Assembly: GCF_900963305.1 (NCBI RefSeq)
Contig: NC_042518.1
Location: 13,530,486 to 13,594,485 of the forward strand
Source: Echeneis naucrates
Lineage: Eukaryota; Chordata; Actinopteri; Carangiformes; Echeneidae
DNA: 64,000 nucleotides
Direction: 5' to 3'
Shown: positions 25,381 through 40,098 of the stretch, in pieces
Layout: every line of letters starts with the position of its first letter
How positions within the stretch are numbered: position 1 is the stretch's first letter
Notes under the pieces: model-generated
What the model saw: the letters and a program-made list of their open reading frames with translations, nothing else
What the model was told of the DNA's origin: nothing
Databases searched by the model: none
Position numbers and translations under genes: made by a program

Positions 25381-25777
25381 TTAAGACTCTTTATTAAGAG
25401 ATTGATAATACAGGTAGTCTGGATATACTATAATATACACATTTCAAAACTTTAAAAAGACTTACTTGCAGGTTACTAAGGTCCAGATATAGGAAAATAT
25501 TGCAAGCACACATGTGGATATACTGAATGGAAAATGTTTCCATAGAACTACTCTTTACATGAAAAACTAATATTTAATACCATTGATCAAAAGGTTAAAA
25601 TGACATATTCTGACATACAGATGTTTTTTTGGATTTATTGTGCGTCAAAGACATGCTATGACGACAGTACACAAGCTATACTGACACGTTTGGAAAAAAA
25701 ATAAAATCTGCCACGCCCACCTTTCTGACAGCCTACTGTTTACAGCTCACACTATCTGTTATGTGTTTCCCTAACCA

Positions 25778-27284
25778 CTAGGGGTCAGCACTAAGGCCTT
25801 TATTGATCCTGGCCAGGCGGACCTCCTCCATCAGCTCTTTGAGGTATTCGATCTCCCTGGCCAGGGACTCAGCCTTTTCCACCAGCTCCATATTTCTCCT
25901 CTCCAGCAGTGTATGTTCTGCAGTGAGAGCATCTTGCTCAGCCCTCTTTTTCTGCCTGTAGCGTGTGGCTGCTGTCTTATTCTGCTCCATCTTCTTTAGT
26001 TTCTTGTCCTTTGGTGCCTTCAAAGTCACTTTTTCTTCAACACCTGAACCTCGCATGGACTTGACTTTAACACTTTCTGCACTAGGAGAGGGTGGGCTAG
26101 CTTTGTATTTAAGATCAGGATATGGTCTACTTCTAGAGGACCTTTGTGGAGGGGCAGCAGGAGGGGAAGTGTGAATGACGTCTGATGTGGTGGCCACAGT
26201 AGTGGTGGTGATCCCAACTTCATTTTTAGGTGCCAGCACTAGGACAATGCGTGTTGGTGACAGGGAAAGTACAATCCTTGGGACCTGAGAGCCCACAGTA
26301 GCTAACACTGGCTTCACCTCACTCTCTGAGACATCAACCTCGCTGCCTAAGTCCAGGGTGTAGACTGGAGAAGAGGGAGATTCAAACAAGGGGGGTGATG
26401 GGTCTGGAGAAGCAGGTTCAGATTTTATTTCAAGCTCCTCTTGTGGCTCTGGGACACATGGTGGAGGGGAAGGAACACCCTGCCCATCAATGTGGGATTC
26501 AGTGTCATCCACTGTAATAATTGAAGCATCTTCGCTACATACAACAGCGGCAGAGGGAGAGGGAGGTGTGCTCTGAAGAGAAGCAGAGGGAAGACCTGAC
26601 GGTGTAGGAGTTACAAGTGTTGGCGTTGGGAAAGAGGCAAGCTCCATCTGACAATCTAGGGAGGCCAGGAGGTCTTCTGTAGAGCTGGCGGACTCTTCAG
26701 GGGGACTGCATGAGCCAATCAGAGACTCCAGGTCAAACTCGCTCAGATCCATCTTCTCAGCCATCCAGTCCAGGTCACAAAACATTTCCTCTGCAGAAGC
26801 AAACGGACAGCTTTGTTATTCAGTTGAAAGATTTCCACTTAAAAGTTGGTGATCTAAATGTATTTTACATGTCAAGCATGTTTTCAACCTTTGTGTAACA
26901 TTTCTGTGCTTCACAATCGTTACCTTTCCTGTCATCTGAGACTGTCTGGCTACATCTCAGCTGATCAGGGTGGCCCAACAAGGGGACGGAGAGCAGGCCA
27001 GACTCATTCCCGGCTTTGTCCCCATGGAGGAGGACAGCCGGTGGTGAGGGAGGAGGAGAGTAAAAGGGAGGAGGAGAGGAGGAAGAAGACAGTGATGAAG
27101 AGGTGAGGGGTGACACAGGTGAAGTGTCACCCTCCTGTGAGGGCCCTCCTCCTTCCGGGTGCTCTTCTTGGTCAGGGTTAAAGAACAGGGAGCCCACGGC
27201 GTCAGCCATGGGAGAGGAAGGCCCCCAGAGAAGGGCCTCCATGTCTTCCAGGCCAAACTGTGAGTTTGTCATCATCATGGTCAT
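25778..27284 (-). CDS. atf4: Activating transcription factor 4 (bZIP)
   Basis: Master transcription factor of the integrated stress response, binding C/EBP-ATF response elements as a bZIP dimer in the nucleus. Coding exons 27284-26924 and 26790-25778 join (AAA G|AG GAA) to 457 aa. Identity rests on DWMAEKMDLSEFDLESLIG (about 130-148, matching ATF4 DWMLEKMDLKEFDLDALLG) and the basic region KKMEQNKTAATRYRQKKRAE (about 386-405), followed by a leucine zipper to about residue 445. It is longer than human ATF4 (351 aa) because of Pro/Ser-rich insertions in the transactivation part. I do not see the DSGxxxS beta-TrCP degron. The leader contains the family's two uORFs (separate entries), so translation should rise when eIF2-alpha is phosphorylated. 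atf4a versus atf4b is not assigned. Confidence 0.96.
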
Positions 27285-28096
27285 AGTGGCTGTTGTTGGT
27301 CACAAAAGGAGTGCGTGACGATGCTAGGAGAGCGTCGAATTCGTTTATGCTGTCGAATGCAGCAGTGCTGAGAGTTTCCACGTAGGACCTGATGTCGAGG
27401 GGAAAAGAAATGAGACATTTGTGATGAGTATATAAACCCTGATAGTGTAGGAGATACTATCACTTAATCCAATTTTAGACTTGTTTTGATTGACAAAATC
27501 TGTTAATCTTTCAGCATGATACACACAAAAACTGTTTGCAACACTGCCCCCATCCCTGCAGTGTAAATGCTACACGTCACGTGTTTCTTTCCCGTCAGTC
27601 TTGTGGCTCTGACGTCAGCTTATCTGTAAATAGGTCACAGAGCCCGCCCACTCCTCACCATGAACAGGACCGCTTTTGTTCTCACTCCGCCATTTTGACA
27701 CAAGAAGGAAATTAGCTGTTTTCCACCAGTGCCACGTCGGAGCTCCAAATCAGACGCCATCATTTCACTTAAGTGTGATGCAAATGTTAACATCTGTCTG
27801 CGGCTTCAATGTCGATACAATATAACCGGACCATCTGAGCCAATGGTCCTAAATCTAATGTTCTATGTTCATGTGTGTGTTACGTCATCCCAGTCCTATA
27901 AAAGTTGTTGAATTTTGCTTTCATTCAACAATAATAAAGGACATTGAAGCAGACGACTCGACAAGCTGGTTTACGTCGAGGAAGTCGTAAATGTTAAACC
28001 GTCAAATGAACAGAAAAGCTTCCTGTCATTAGTGCTGTGGCCGCTACAGACCGGACATCTGTCGACCAAACCACATGAAAATAATACTTACGACAT
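27202..28096 (-). promoter_or_regulatory. atf4 uORF2, inhibitory overlapping uORF split by intron 1
   Basis: Start ATG at 28096-28094 and the next two bases lie in the first exon. After splicing (28092 to 27388, ATG TC|G TCC TAC) the frame runs 63 codons to TGA at 27204-27202. It overlaps the atf4 start (27284) out of frame by 83 nt, the same overlap I recall for mammalian uORF2 (59 codons). Ribosomes translating it bypass the ATF4 start; delayed reinitiation under stress skips it. Confidence 0.92.
27540..27740 (-). promoter_or_regulatory. Candidate internal promoter in atf4 intron 1
   Basis: Within atf4 intron 1 lie a CACGTG E-box (27578-27583), a perfect CRE TGACGTCA (27610-27617), a GC-box (about 27640) and, on the minus strand, CAAAATGGCGGAG (27685-27697), a YY1 5'-UTR type element in the orientation of atf4. 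This clustering is typical of a CpG-type start site. A transcript starting here would lack uORF1 and the uORF2 ATG. Confidence 0.5.
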
Positions 28097-28172
28097 TTTG
28101 CTGAATGAGAAGTAACTCAGTGCACTGGCTGGATGCACTGTTTTGTTGGCTGCTGCTGGGTCGCTGCACACT

Positions 28173-28184
28173 TTACACTGCCAT
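28173..28184 (-). promoter_or_regulatory. atf4 uORF1, three-codon reinitiation-permissive uORF
   Basis: ATG GCA GTG TAA in the first atf4 exon, 77 nt before the uORF2 start. A three-codon uORF1 is the hallmark of vertebrate ATF4 leaders; ribosomes finish it and resume scanning. The order uORF1, uORF2, CDS is complete. Confidence 0.9.
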
Positions 28185-28239
28185 TTCGGCCAATAATTCG
28201 ATGTCCGACAATGCTTCTTCTCCGTTTGTTGTCCCTCAG

Positions 28240-28330
28240 AAAGAAAAATGGCGCAGGCTGAGGCGTGGTGCAAATATAAAGTTAGGGCCAGGACAGGCGG
28301 TAACCTTCCGCGGGGCGCACATTATCACTC
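28240..28330 (-). promoter_or_regulatory. Main atf4 promoter and leader start (predicted)
   Basis: Upstream of the uORF1 exon the minus strand shows CTTTATATTTGCACCACGCC, a TATA-like element next to a C/EBP-like half site, then GCGCCATTTTTC. The transcription start is not determinable by eye; it should lie near 28250. Confidence 0.4.
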
Positions 28331-28464
28331 CGCCTGTTTTTGATCTTCACATTCCTTTCTACTGTTCTCTCTAAAGGGGACTAAACTTTTCAAAATTACA
28401 TTACATGGTTGATTAAATCAGCTATATATGTGTATATATACGAATGATTTCTACCAATTCTTCC

Positions 28465-28680
28465 AAATCAAATCAGTTTTATTTGCATAGCATCAAATCA
28501 TAACAAAGTTACATCAATGCACTTTATACATAGAACAGGTCAACAGGTCTAGATCAAACTCTTTATAAAATTATCTAAAGAGACCTAACCAATCCCCCGA
28601 TGAGCAAGCACTTGGTGACAGTGGCAAGGAAAAACTTCCCTTCAGAGGCAGAAACCTCCTGAACCAGGCTCGGGGGGGCT
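28465..28680. repeat. Widespread teleost interspersed repeat (class uncertain)
   Basis: Contains the words caaatcagttttatttgcatag, ggcaaggaaaaacttccctt and gaaacctcctgaaccaggctc, which I recognise as a very common teleost interspersed sequence. It sits between atf4 and the ApoL gene. No target-site duplication was identified and the superfamily is not assigned. Confidence 0.6.
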
Positions 28681-28881
28681 TTAATAAATCACACACAAAG
28701 TTTTACAAGTATAAATTGTTTCTATAAATTAAAATACATGTGGCAAATCAGTCATTATTTACAATAATGTAAATATTCTACAGTATATATGCATACACAT
28801 TGACACGCACACTCTCTTTCTCTCTCTCTCACAGACACACACATACACACACAAAAACACACATACAATGAGTTCTTAAGC

Positions 28882-31800
28882 TCAACTAAACATTTCCCAC
28901 ATATGATTCAGGTGTCCTAGTTCCTCCTGCAGATTTTCCGCCAGTAGGCGAACCCGGCCCGAAAACCTGCTTTTGTTCGATTTCTTCAGCTTCTGATCAT
29001 CTTTTTCTGTAAAATACAGATCTAGTTCCTTAACAAAGGACAGCAGTAGTCTCTCGGATGACACGCCACCAGTCTGTGCAACAGAAGTCCTGTTTTTGTT
29101 GTTCATGTTACTCCTAAACACAGCGTGGGACAGATGAGCTATCTTCAGTGCGTCAGGCTGGGCTCCTGCCCTCTGTAGCCTCGGAATGTCATGTCGTCGC
29201 AGTTCATTCATCCCAGACAAGATAAAATCCAGACAATGATCCAGGTCAGCAACATTTGACTTGTAATCGTACACCAGTTTCTCAACTGTCATCCTGTTCA
29301 CAATCTTCTTGTTGGCCTTGATACTGTGTGCACCCATGCCGGTAGCAGATGCCACCATGCCAGCACCAACAGCTGTAGCAATCAGCGAGGCACCCATGGT
29401 TACTGGAGCCAAAGCAATGCCCACCACTGCAGTCACCCCTCCCACAGCACCTGTAGTGCTTCCAGCGATGCCCATGGTTTTGGTCGTCTTCTGCAACTTG
29501 TCCAGGCAGTCTGAGATGGAGTTGAACTCTGTGATGGCTTTCCGCAGACTTTCACTGCGCTTCTTCATGAGAACATTGTAGAGAAACAAGGCTTTGCTAA
29601 CATTCGTGGCTCTTTGATTAAATTGTCTGCAATAAAGACAGAACAGGGTTTACAAGCATCTGTTTCCTTCATCCAGTTTATGGACTTGTAGCTCATGAAC
29701 GTCTATTGTCACATGCAAATGGCCACCTGTTCACCAGCAAAGTGTAGGTATTTCACATTGTACCTCAGAAAAGATGTTCATTACTAGAAATATTACAACA
29801 TGAGTTTAAAGACACATTACTAGTTCAGGTGAGAGAAACCTTGTGATAGTTACCTGATCTCTTCTTCTATACTGAAGCCATACAGTGATGGAGTCATCTG
29901 CTGGGATTCTGTCAGAGTCATCACACATGATAAATTACACAGGCTAGACATTGATAATGCTCTTATCACAGATGCCGTGAAGTTAAAACCCGTGCACAGT
30001 AATTTTTCGCTGCAATTTACAATGAGACCCTACTTATCTAGGAGACAAATTTGTGCATACTTGTCACTCTTGTCAACCACCTCAACATCGCACAGAGATC
30101 CTGAAAAAAACAAACAAAAAAACAATGATTTTCTTATCAAAAATAACTTTATATGACTGAAATAATCCGAACAAAATACTGATATGTAACTTAGAAATGT
30201 TGTAATTTTGATTAAATTATGAAATTATGTAATTTTAGAAATGTTTTCTGTGAAAGGAGCAACATCCCACTTCAAATGTAGTTAATTCAACAGTGTAGAA
30301 AAAATCTATCTTTAGCACAACTAAACTATCTAATAGAAGAAACAACTTACATCTTCGTTTTCGGGAGTCTGGTTGCATGAAGAGAAGCAACCACTCTGGT
30401 AGCAAAGTCCAGAGTGAGGTATTTTCCTCACCTGTGTCTGGCAATGTGTAATGGAGAACAAACGGAAACATTATTGGTATTTTTGGAACATATTTTTAAC
30501 ATATACTATTGTTTTGTTGTCTATGCAGTTTTGGAGCATATAGGTGTTTGTTTCAGTGTCCGTGTTTATCTCACTATCTTATTTTCATCCTCGGGAAGGA
30601 CATCCAGGTAGGGATGAGTCTCAATCTCACTGTACACTGCCTCTGATGGTGTCCCTGTTGAAGGTGGTGGCGGCGGGTTGAATGGAGGAGGTGGCGGTCT
30701 GATCTGTTGAGGATTTTAGAATTTTAATAACATTTTATATATTAATAGTAATGCACATTGAAACAAGCTTGTGAACTTGGGAAATTTCACAAATCTGTAA
30801 ATTTCAAATACTGTCATATTTCTGCAAATTATATCATTAGTTATTTAAGTCAGTGGCTTGGCTTGTGGTTTGATATGATTCAGTTCGCTGCAGACAGACG
30901 TGATGGCCAGAGAGTAACTCTTACTGACTTTTTTTGTGGAGATTGAAAAAAAAAGAAGGAAATGTTGCCCTGGAAGAAACATATGTTGTTTCCTTTCACA
31001 TCAATTTGGTGATTTTAAATATCCTAACCATCTCAGTGGTAGAACACTCACTTTCTCCTTTTTCCATCCACAGTATGTACGTATATATTCTTCCTAACAT
31101 CTAAATTAGGATGCTTGCTCAGTGAAAAGTGGGAACAAAGTTAATTAAAGTCTCTCAAGGAAATGATGTGGAGGAGAATCTGCTGTCTTTTTCCCGGACA
31201 GAAGTGGAACAATTTATCAAGTAAATAATCAGATCACTCAAGCATCAGATTTCCTTGCTGTCTTTTCTGCTGACTCACTCAACAGTACAAGAAGCTAACT
31301 CTCCCCATGGTCATACAGGAGCTCATTTTTCATCAGGCCTTAGTCATTATTGAACAGGTCTTGCCAAATTCTGCTTTGCACACTAACAAAGCTGTTTTAA
31401 GACAGGACAAAAAAGTTTAACTCTTTTGTATCAGATCTTCCATGACAACATGAAAAATGCATGCATTTCTGCACCTTTTGTTTCCATGTTGACAGGTACC
31501 TGTCTTAGTACAGTTTATCACATGTACATGTCAGTTCATACCTGGTGGGGCGAGGTTTCAAACACAGAGCGAGGGAGGGAGGACTGCGTAAGTCGAGGTG
31601 GAACTACAGGTCTGCTTGTACTGTCCATGGCCTGAAAGTCACAGGCATTCACATGCAGTCAAGTATAACCAAAACACTGAATGTACGGCAACATTAAAAA
31701 AAAAATTCTGAGCTTGCATGTTGTTGATTGCTGAGTAAGTCCCAAATAAAATAATAAATATACTTTCCCAATACAGAAATTCAGTATCAATAACTAGCTA

Positions 31801-34243
31801 ATGGTGGTTTGATGGATGATAGATAGATATATACTTTAGCTATCCAGAAGGAAATTCAACAGTCTGTTACTCACATAAATGCATCAGTCACACAAAAAAC
31901 AATGAGACATAAAGAAAGAAAACACACACACACACACACACACACATACATGGAATATAAATAGTGAAAGAATAAAGAAGAAAATAGTGAAGGAAATAGT
32001 TTAGACTTCTCTGTACAGTTCTATCCAACAAGTGAGATAAAACAAAGTGATATTGATTATTCAGTCCTCAATGCGTATAAGGCTTTGAAATTATGTCAAA
32101 CCCCTGTCTCCACAAATCTGACGTCTGATATGTATCAAGCCCTTACCCTGGATTGAATCCCCACTGTAGGCTGTGATCCATCATAATAGATGGACAGAGA
32201 AGGGGGGCGTTCAGGGCGAGGAGGCCTCAGAACATCCCCAGGACTGACAGCTGGCGGCTACAGCAGAAGGAGAGTTAAAGGTAGGTTCTCCCACAGCACA
32301 ATATGATGCCAACCAAAACAATCAGTATAATAATCACAGCACACACTGTTGTAATAAAAATAAGAAAATAAGTATATACTTATATTATTTCATATGAATA
32401 CGTATTAAAAGTATTAATCATAATACTGGGCGATCTGTCCCTTCACAGCAAGAAGGTTATGGGTTTGAACCCTGGACCTGGGACCTGAGTTGGTATGGTC
32501 TCCCTATTCATGAGTTCTCTCAGGGTACTCCTGCTTCCTCCCACAGACCAACGACTCCACCATAACAGATAATTGGATGGATAATAATATTCACAAACGT
32601 CCAGCAGCCTTTGAATTAGGCCTTTGTATTGTAGTATTGTATACCTTCACAGTGGGCTCTGTATTTGAATTCATATGTTGAGTTCCTTCGTTGACAGCTA
32701 GTCTGTGTTTATGGGGGGTCGAACCATTTGGAGGTTTTGGAGGGGCACGAACAGGATAAAGCCTCACATATTCTGTTGGATGTGCAGGTTGTTTGGAACT
32801 CTGATGACAAAAAAATATATATTATATGAAAACTGATAAAGGTTGTCATTCATTTATTTATTAAATTAATCAGCTGCTCAACTCACTGCATTGGTTTCAT
32901 TGTTAATCTTGTCTCCAGAGTCAATTATGTTGTTGGTGTCATTCTGGACTCTTGGTTGTAGTTTCAACCTGGGACGAGGTACAGGCTTGACTGGAGTCTC
33001 TGGCTGGTTTATATATGTGATGGTAGGCTGACAGAAATATAGGCTGTGAATCAAACTTCGTAATAATGCACAAGAAATTAACTGATTATCTGCAATGTGT
33101 ATTTACCTTCACCACATTGGGGGCTGGCTTTGGGATGTCATAAGAGTTGCTGATGGTGGCCATGTAGTCTGTCCTGGCAGGTTTGGTTGGCTATGGGTTT
33201 TAGTCATGACAAACTGAGCTCTTTCAGTTTTAAAATATGATACAAGGAAATCTAAGCAGGAAAACGGAAATCTTTTACAGGAAAATAGATATTTTTTTAA
33301 AGTTCCTGTAACCCAGAAACACAACTGCAGTGGCGATCTGCCAGAAAACGACTACAGTTCAAATCAAATCAAACATATCTGATGAAATAATTACCACAAG
33401 TGCCCTGAAATTCTGTGTTTTTGTGTTTGTGTTGATCAACAGTTTCAACTGTCATGTTCAGATTAAGCACAAAACTGAAAATACTGACAGTAATGACAGA
33501 TATGAAACAATTGTTTGACACCATCCTTCAAAAAAGACCCTCAATAACAGCAATTCAAGCAGAACCCACTCCATCGTGGTAGTTTTGGAGATTTAGAGGT
33601 TCCCAAATTTTGATTGAACGGAACGACCCCTGGTCAGTTAACTCAGATTGAATACAGAGCTTTCACTTGGCCAATTAGTAATCCAGAAGTGGTCTTAATT
33701 TTAGCAGGACACTAATGTCATTTTGTATTTCTTGCAGTATAATGTAGCTAGTCAAAACACAGTGGGAACTTAATCATGAAGTTATTAATGATAATATCAT
33801 GCATTTCTTTAAATGAAAATTGTTAAAACAAAATTTCTTATGTGATCTGGTTAGTTTAGTGCAACTGTCTTCTTATCATAAAACCACTATGTGCCACAGA
33901 GTTTAGCTAATCAAATCACTATTGTGTCTTGTTGCTGGGTGATGGAGCTCTTGCTGTGTAAGTTTTCTGCTATTTTAAATCATGATTGGCCACTTTAGTC
34001 AAACACCTATTGATCACGTGATTGCTTAACTTAATAATGTAAAGAGCGTCAGATTTTACATCCAATTTCCAACAATATTCCTTCCATACATTTAAACTAC
34101 TGTGAATGTAAATGGTGGAAGAAAGAGGAGCCAAAGAGAATTAGACAAAACTAGGAATGTGACTGTAAGTTAAGAGCTTATATTAACAAATACACATTTG
34201 ACTATCTGTATACAGAACAGAAAGAGGGATTTCTTACCATCAT
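28882..34243 (-). CDS. apol-like: Apolipoprotein-L-like protein with proline/tyrosine-rich N-terminus
   Basis: Eleven coding exons: 34243-34238, 33190-33107, 33003-32887, 32800-32645, 32257-32147, 31631-31542, 30703-30575, 30431-30351, 30100-30061, 29908-29854 and 29626-28882. They join in frame to 537 aa. The C-terminal half is the ApoL domain: DLCAMLRWL (about 259-267), TPSLYGF, then a Gly/Ala/Val membrane hairpin (about 342-392, AVGGVTAVVGIALAPVTMG) and a charged helical tail. The N-terminal half is proline-rich, built from exons that all begin and end in phase 0 and carry tyrosine motifs. No signal peptide is seen. ApoL proteins are membrane-inserting, pore- or lipid-handling proteins with roles in innate defence. 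The exon at 30431-30351 has the least family support; its frame is forced by its neighbours. Specific member not assigned. Confidence 0.88.
31800..31946. repeat. Degenerate repeat tail plus (AC)n
   Basis: gatagatagatatatactttagctatcc followed by aggaaattc resembles the tail motif (tactttattgatcccc...ggaaattc) of several teleost interspersed repeats, then an AC run at 31922-31946. It lies in an ApoL intron. Family not assigned. Confidence 0.45.
32430..32580 (+). mobile_element. tRNA-derived SINE fragment
   Basis: agaaggttatgggtttgaaccctgg resembles the B-box region of a tRNA-derived SINE, followed by diverged body sequence (tcctgcttcctcccacagacc). It is related in layout to the more complete copy at 46540-46835. 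It lies in an ApoL intron and is old and truncated. Confidence 0.6.
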
Positions 34244-35980
34244 GCTCCAGTCTAGAAGCTGCCCTCTCTATTCATTTTATCCTTGACTGTAGCTCTGATA
34301 CAAGAAGTGACTCAATGTTCTTCCCATGCCTTTACATACCTGAACTCCTGTCACACACCAGGTAGCATGAATGTCTGCTCCACCTCTTTTTCGCTTTCTC
34401 AATGTCCGATTCTCTCTCATCCTGTTTAAATCAGTCAAAAAGGGAGGGAGTTCCCTGCAGCGTCATAACAGAGAAAAAAAAGTCAATGGTTGGATACACT
34501 TTTTGCACAGCCTTAAAATATACATACAAATACAAGCATGCCAACACTTGAGAACACTTATGAAACATACACACACACAAAACCATGTCATCAACAGAGA
34601 GAGCAAGGGTTTGGACATCTAACTCGTGGAGATTCAGATTTCCACTACTGATATCAAATACAAATAAAACACTAAACACTAAACTAACTCTAATCTCATC
34701 CAAATCACAACTCTTAAAATAAAGGATTTAATGGTAACCTTTCACAGATTTTTTTATTGTCAATAGCCTGCAGTCCAAGTGATGATGATGGAGGGTGTGT
34801 ACTTTTGTATGCATGTAAGTGTGTTTGTTTTCTGCATTGAGGATGTTATCTAAAACTTGCTCAACAGGTCTAGTCAGTGTCTCTCCTATGATCACATATC
34901 AAGCTGCTAACACACAATTTGAAACTCTTCTTATGACGTCAAAGTTATTTGGGAGGGTTTTCATTGTTTGGAGTCAAGATTTTTTAATCAATAGTCAGGC
35001 CAGAAGGTTGATACCTTTCTCATTTCGACCTGATAAATACATAATGAAAGTAGGAGCCAGACATAAGCAATACGAATGGTCTTTGTGAAAACAACATTTC
35101 ACAGCTTGTTGTTGCATAACGAAACAATATGAAAAACCACTTCTCATTAAAGGAACATTGGGCTTTTTCCACTTTGCTTTCATTAATAATTACACAAATT
35201 AAATATATTTTCAGTTTTTGATTTTATAATCATCAAAGGGAGATTAACTTTCTAAAGTAATAACAACCACAGCAACAATAATAATTATAATAATAATGAC
35301 CCTGCCATTGGGCTTATTTTGTACTGGGGTTAGAAGCAGTCATTTTTCCTTTACATTTTCATATTGTAAATTAGAAAAAACAAGTTGAATTTGAAATAGC
35401 AGAAGTAGGTTGAGTATGAGCCACAGTTTTTGTTGGACACGTCCTGCTGAGTGGTAAATCCCCATGGCCTTCAAGTCAACTTCCCCAGTTAGCCACAGTT
35501 ATAAATGTCACTTGACTTGACTGCTCTAACTGCCCTCCCTCCAGAGTAACACTGCAAAACAGCCACAACCTCTGGCCTGAGATGCTGTCAGGTTGCATTG
35601 TGGGAAGTGTAGGAGCATGTGTGGGAGGATACCTAAGCCTCATCTTTCTCATCTTCATAACGTTTATAATCTAAATGCAGCAGGATTAGATGTATGTGTT
35701 AGGCATTGTTTCCCCAGCTGGGCCCTCTCTGTGTTTGTGTTTGTCATACTCAGTCACACAACAACTCGTGACAAACAAGTGCACCCTCCTCAGCCAATCA
35801 GAACCCTCCTCTGATTGTTTCTCCTCCAATCACAGAAACCCATAGCTGAAAAAAAAAACGAGAAAAGGCGGAAATTGCCGAAGCACTTTCCCCTCGCCTC
35901 AGTTGTAAGAGCTTTCTGAGTGTGAAACAAACGGAGCAGCGTTGGTGCCAGTTTGTGTGTATTTACCACCGGGGGCAGAC
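34244..35980. other. Intergenic interval between ApoL and cathepsin-D-like genes
   Basis: A divergent intergenic region: the ApoL gene reads left and the protease reads right. Mostly AT-rich with TAA/TAT runs near 35270-35300. The last 150 bases before 35981 are GC-richer and include attgccgaagcactttcccc, probably the protease promoter. Non-coding 5' exons of the ApoL gene may lie near 34250-34430. Confidence 0.5.
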
Positions 35981-39460
<3,480 letters not shown>

Positions 39461-40066
39461 TGACAGAACATGGTGTCTTATGACACAGCTTTCAGTGTTC
39501 ACTGCCTGGTCCTTGTGGTAATTTGACTTTAAAAGATTGGTCACAAGTGTCAGGGTTTTTTTTTTTTTTTTGGGTATGTCATTGAAAAGTCAGGCTCACC
39601 ACAGATTTCTCAGTTCTACTCTGAAAAATTAAGTTTATATGGAAAAACTGGTATTGAATGAAGAATGACTTTTAGAATAATAATCATTGCTACATATTTA
39701 GCACAGTGCAGGTGTTATGCTGATGAACAAAGGGACTGCTTCAGTTTCTTAGACTTGTCTGTGAAGTTTCTTTTGATTTGAGCTTTAACAAGATCACTGG
39801 TATATGGCAACATTCAGTCAACTATGCATTTTGATGTTTGTGCTCTTTGTTACTTGGATGCTTTAATGCACAAAATGCACACCTTTTGAATGTCTTTGTT
39901 TGTTTTTTTTTTTCCTCTCAGCAACTGCTGCATCTTCCCAGTTCCACATTAGATTTCTAAATAAAGCTGAAGCTGCTTTTGTACACTGAATAAATATAAG
40001 GCTGCTTTAAGATGCCTATGTTAATTTTATAACAAAACCTTTAAATAAAAATGAATTGTTCCAATT

Positions 40067-40098
<32 letters not shown>

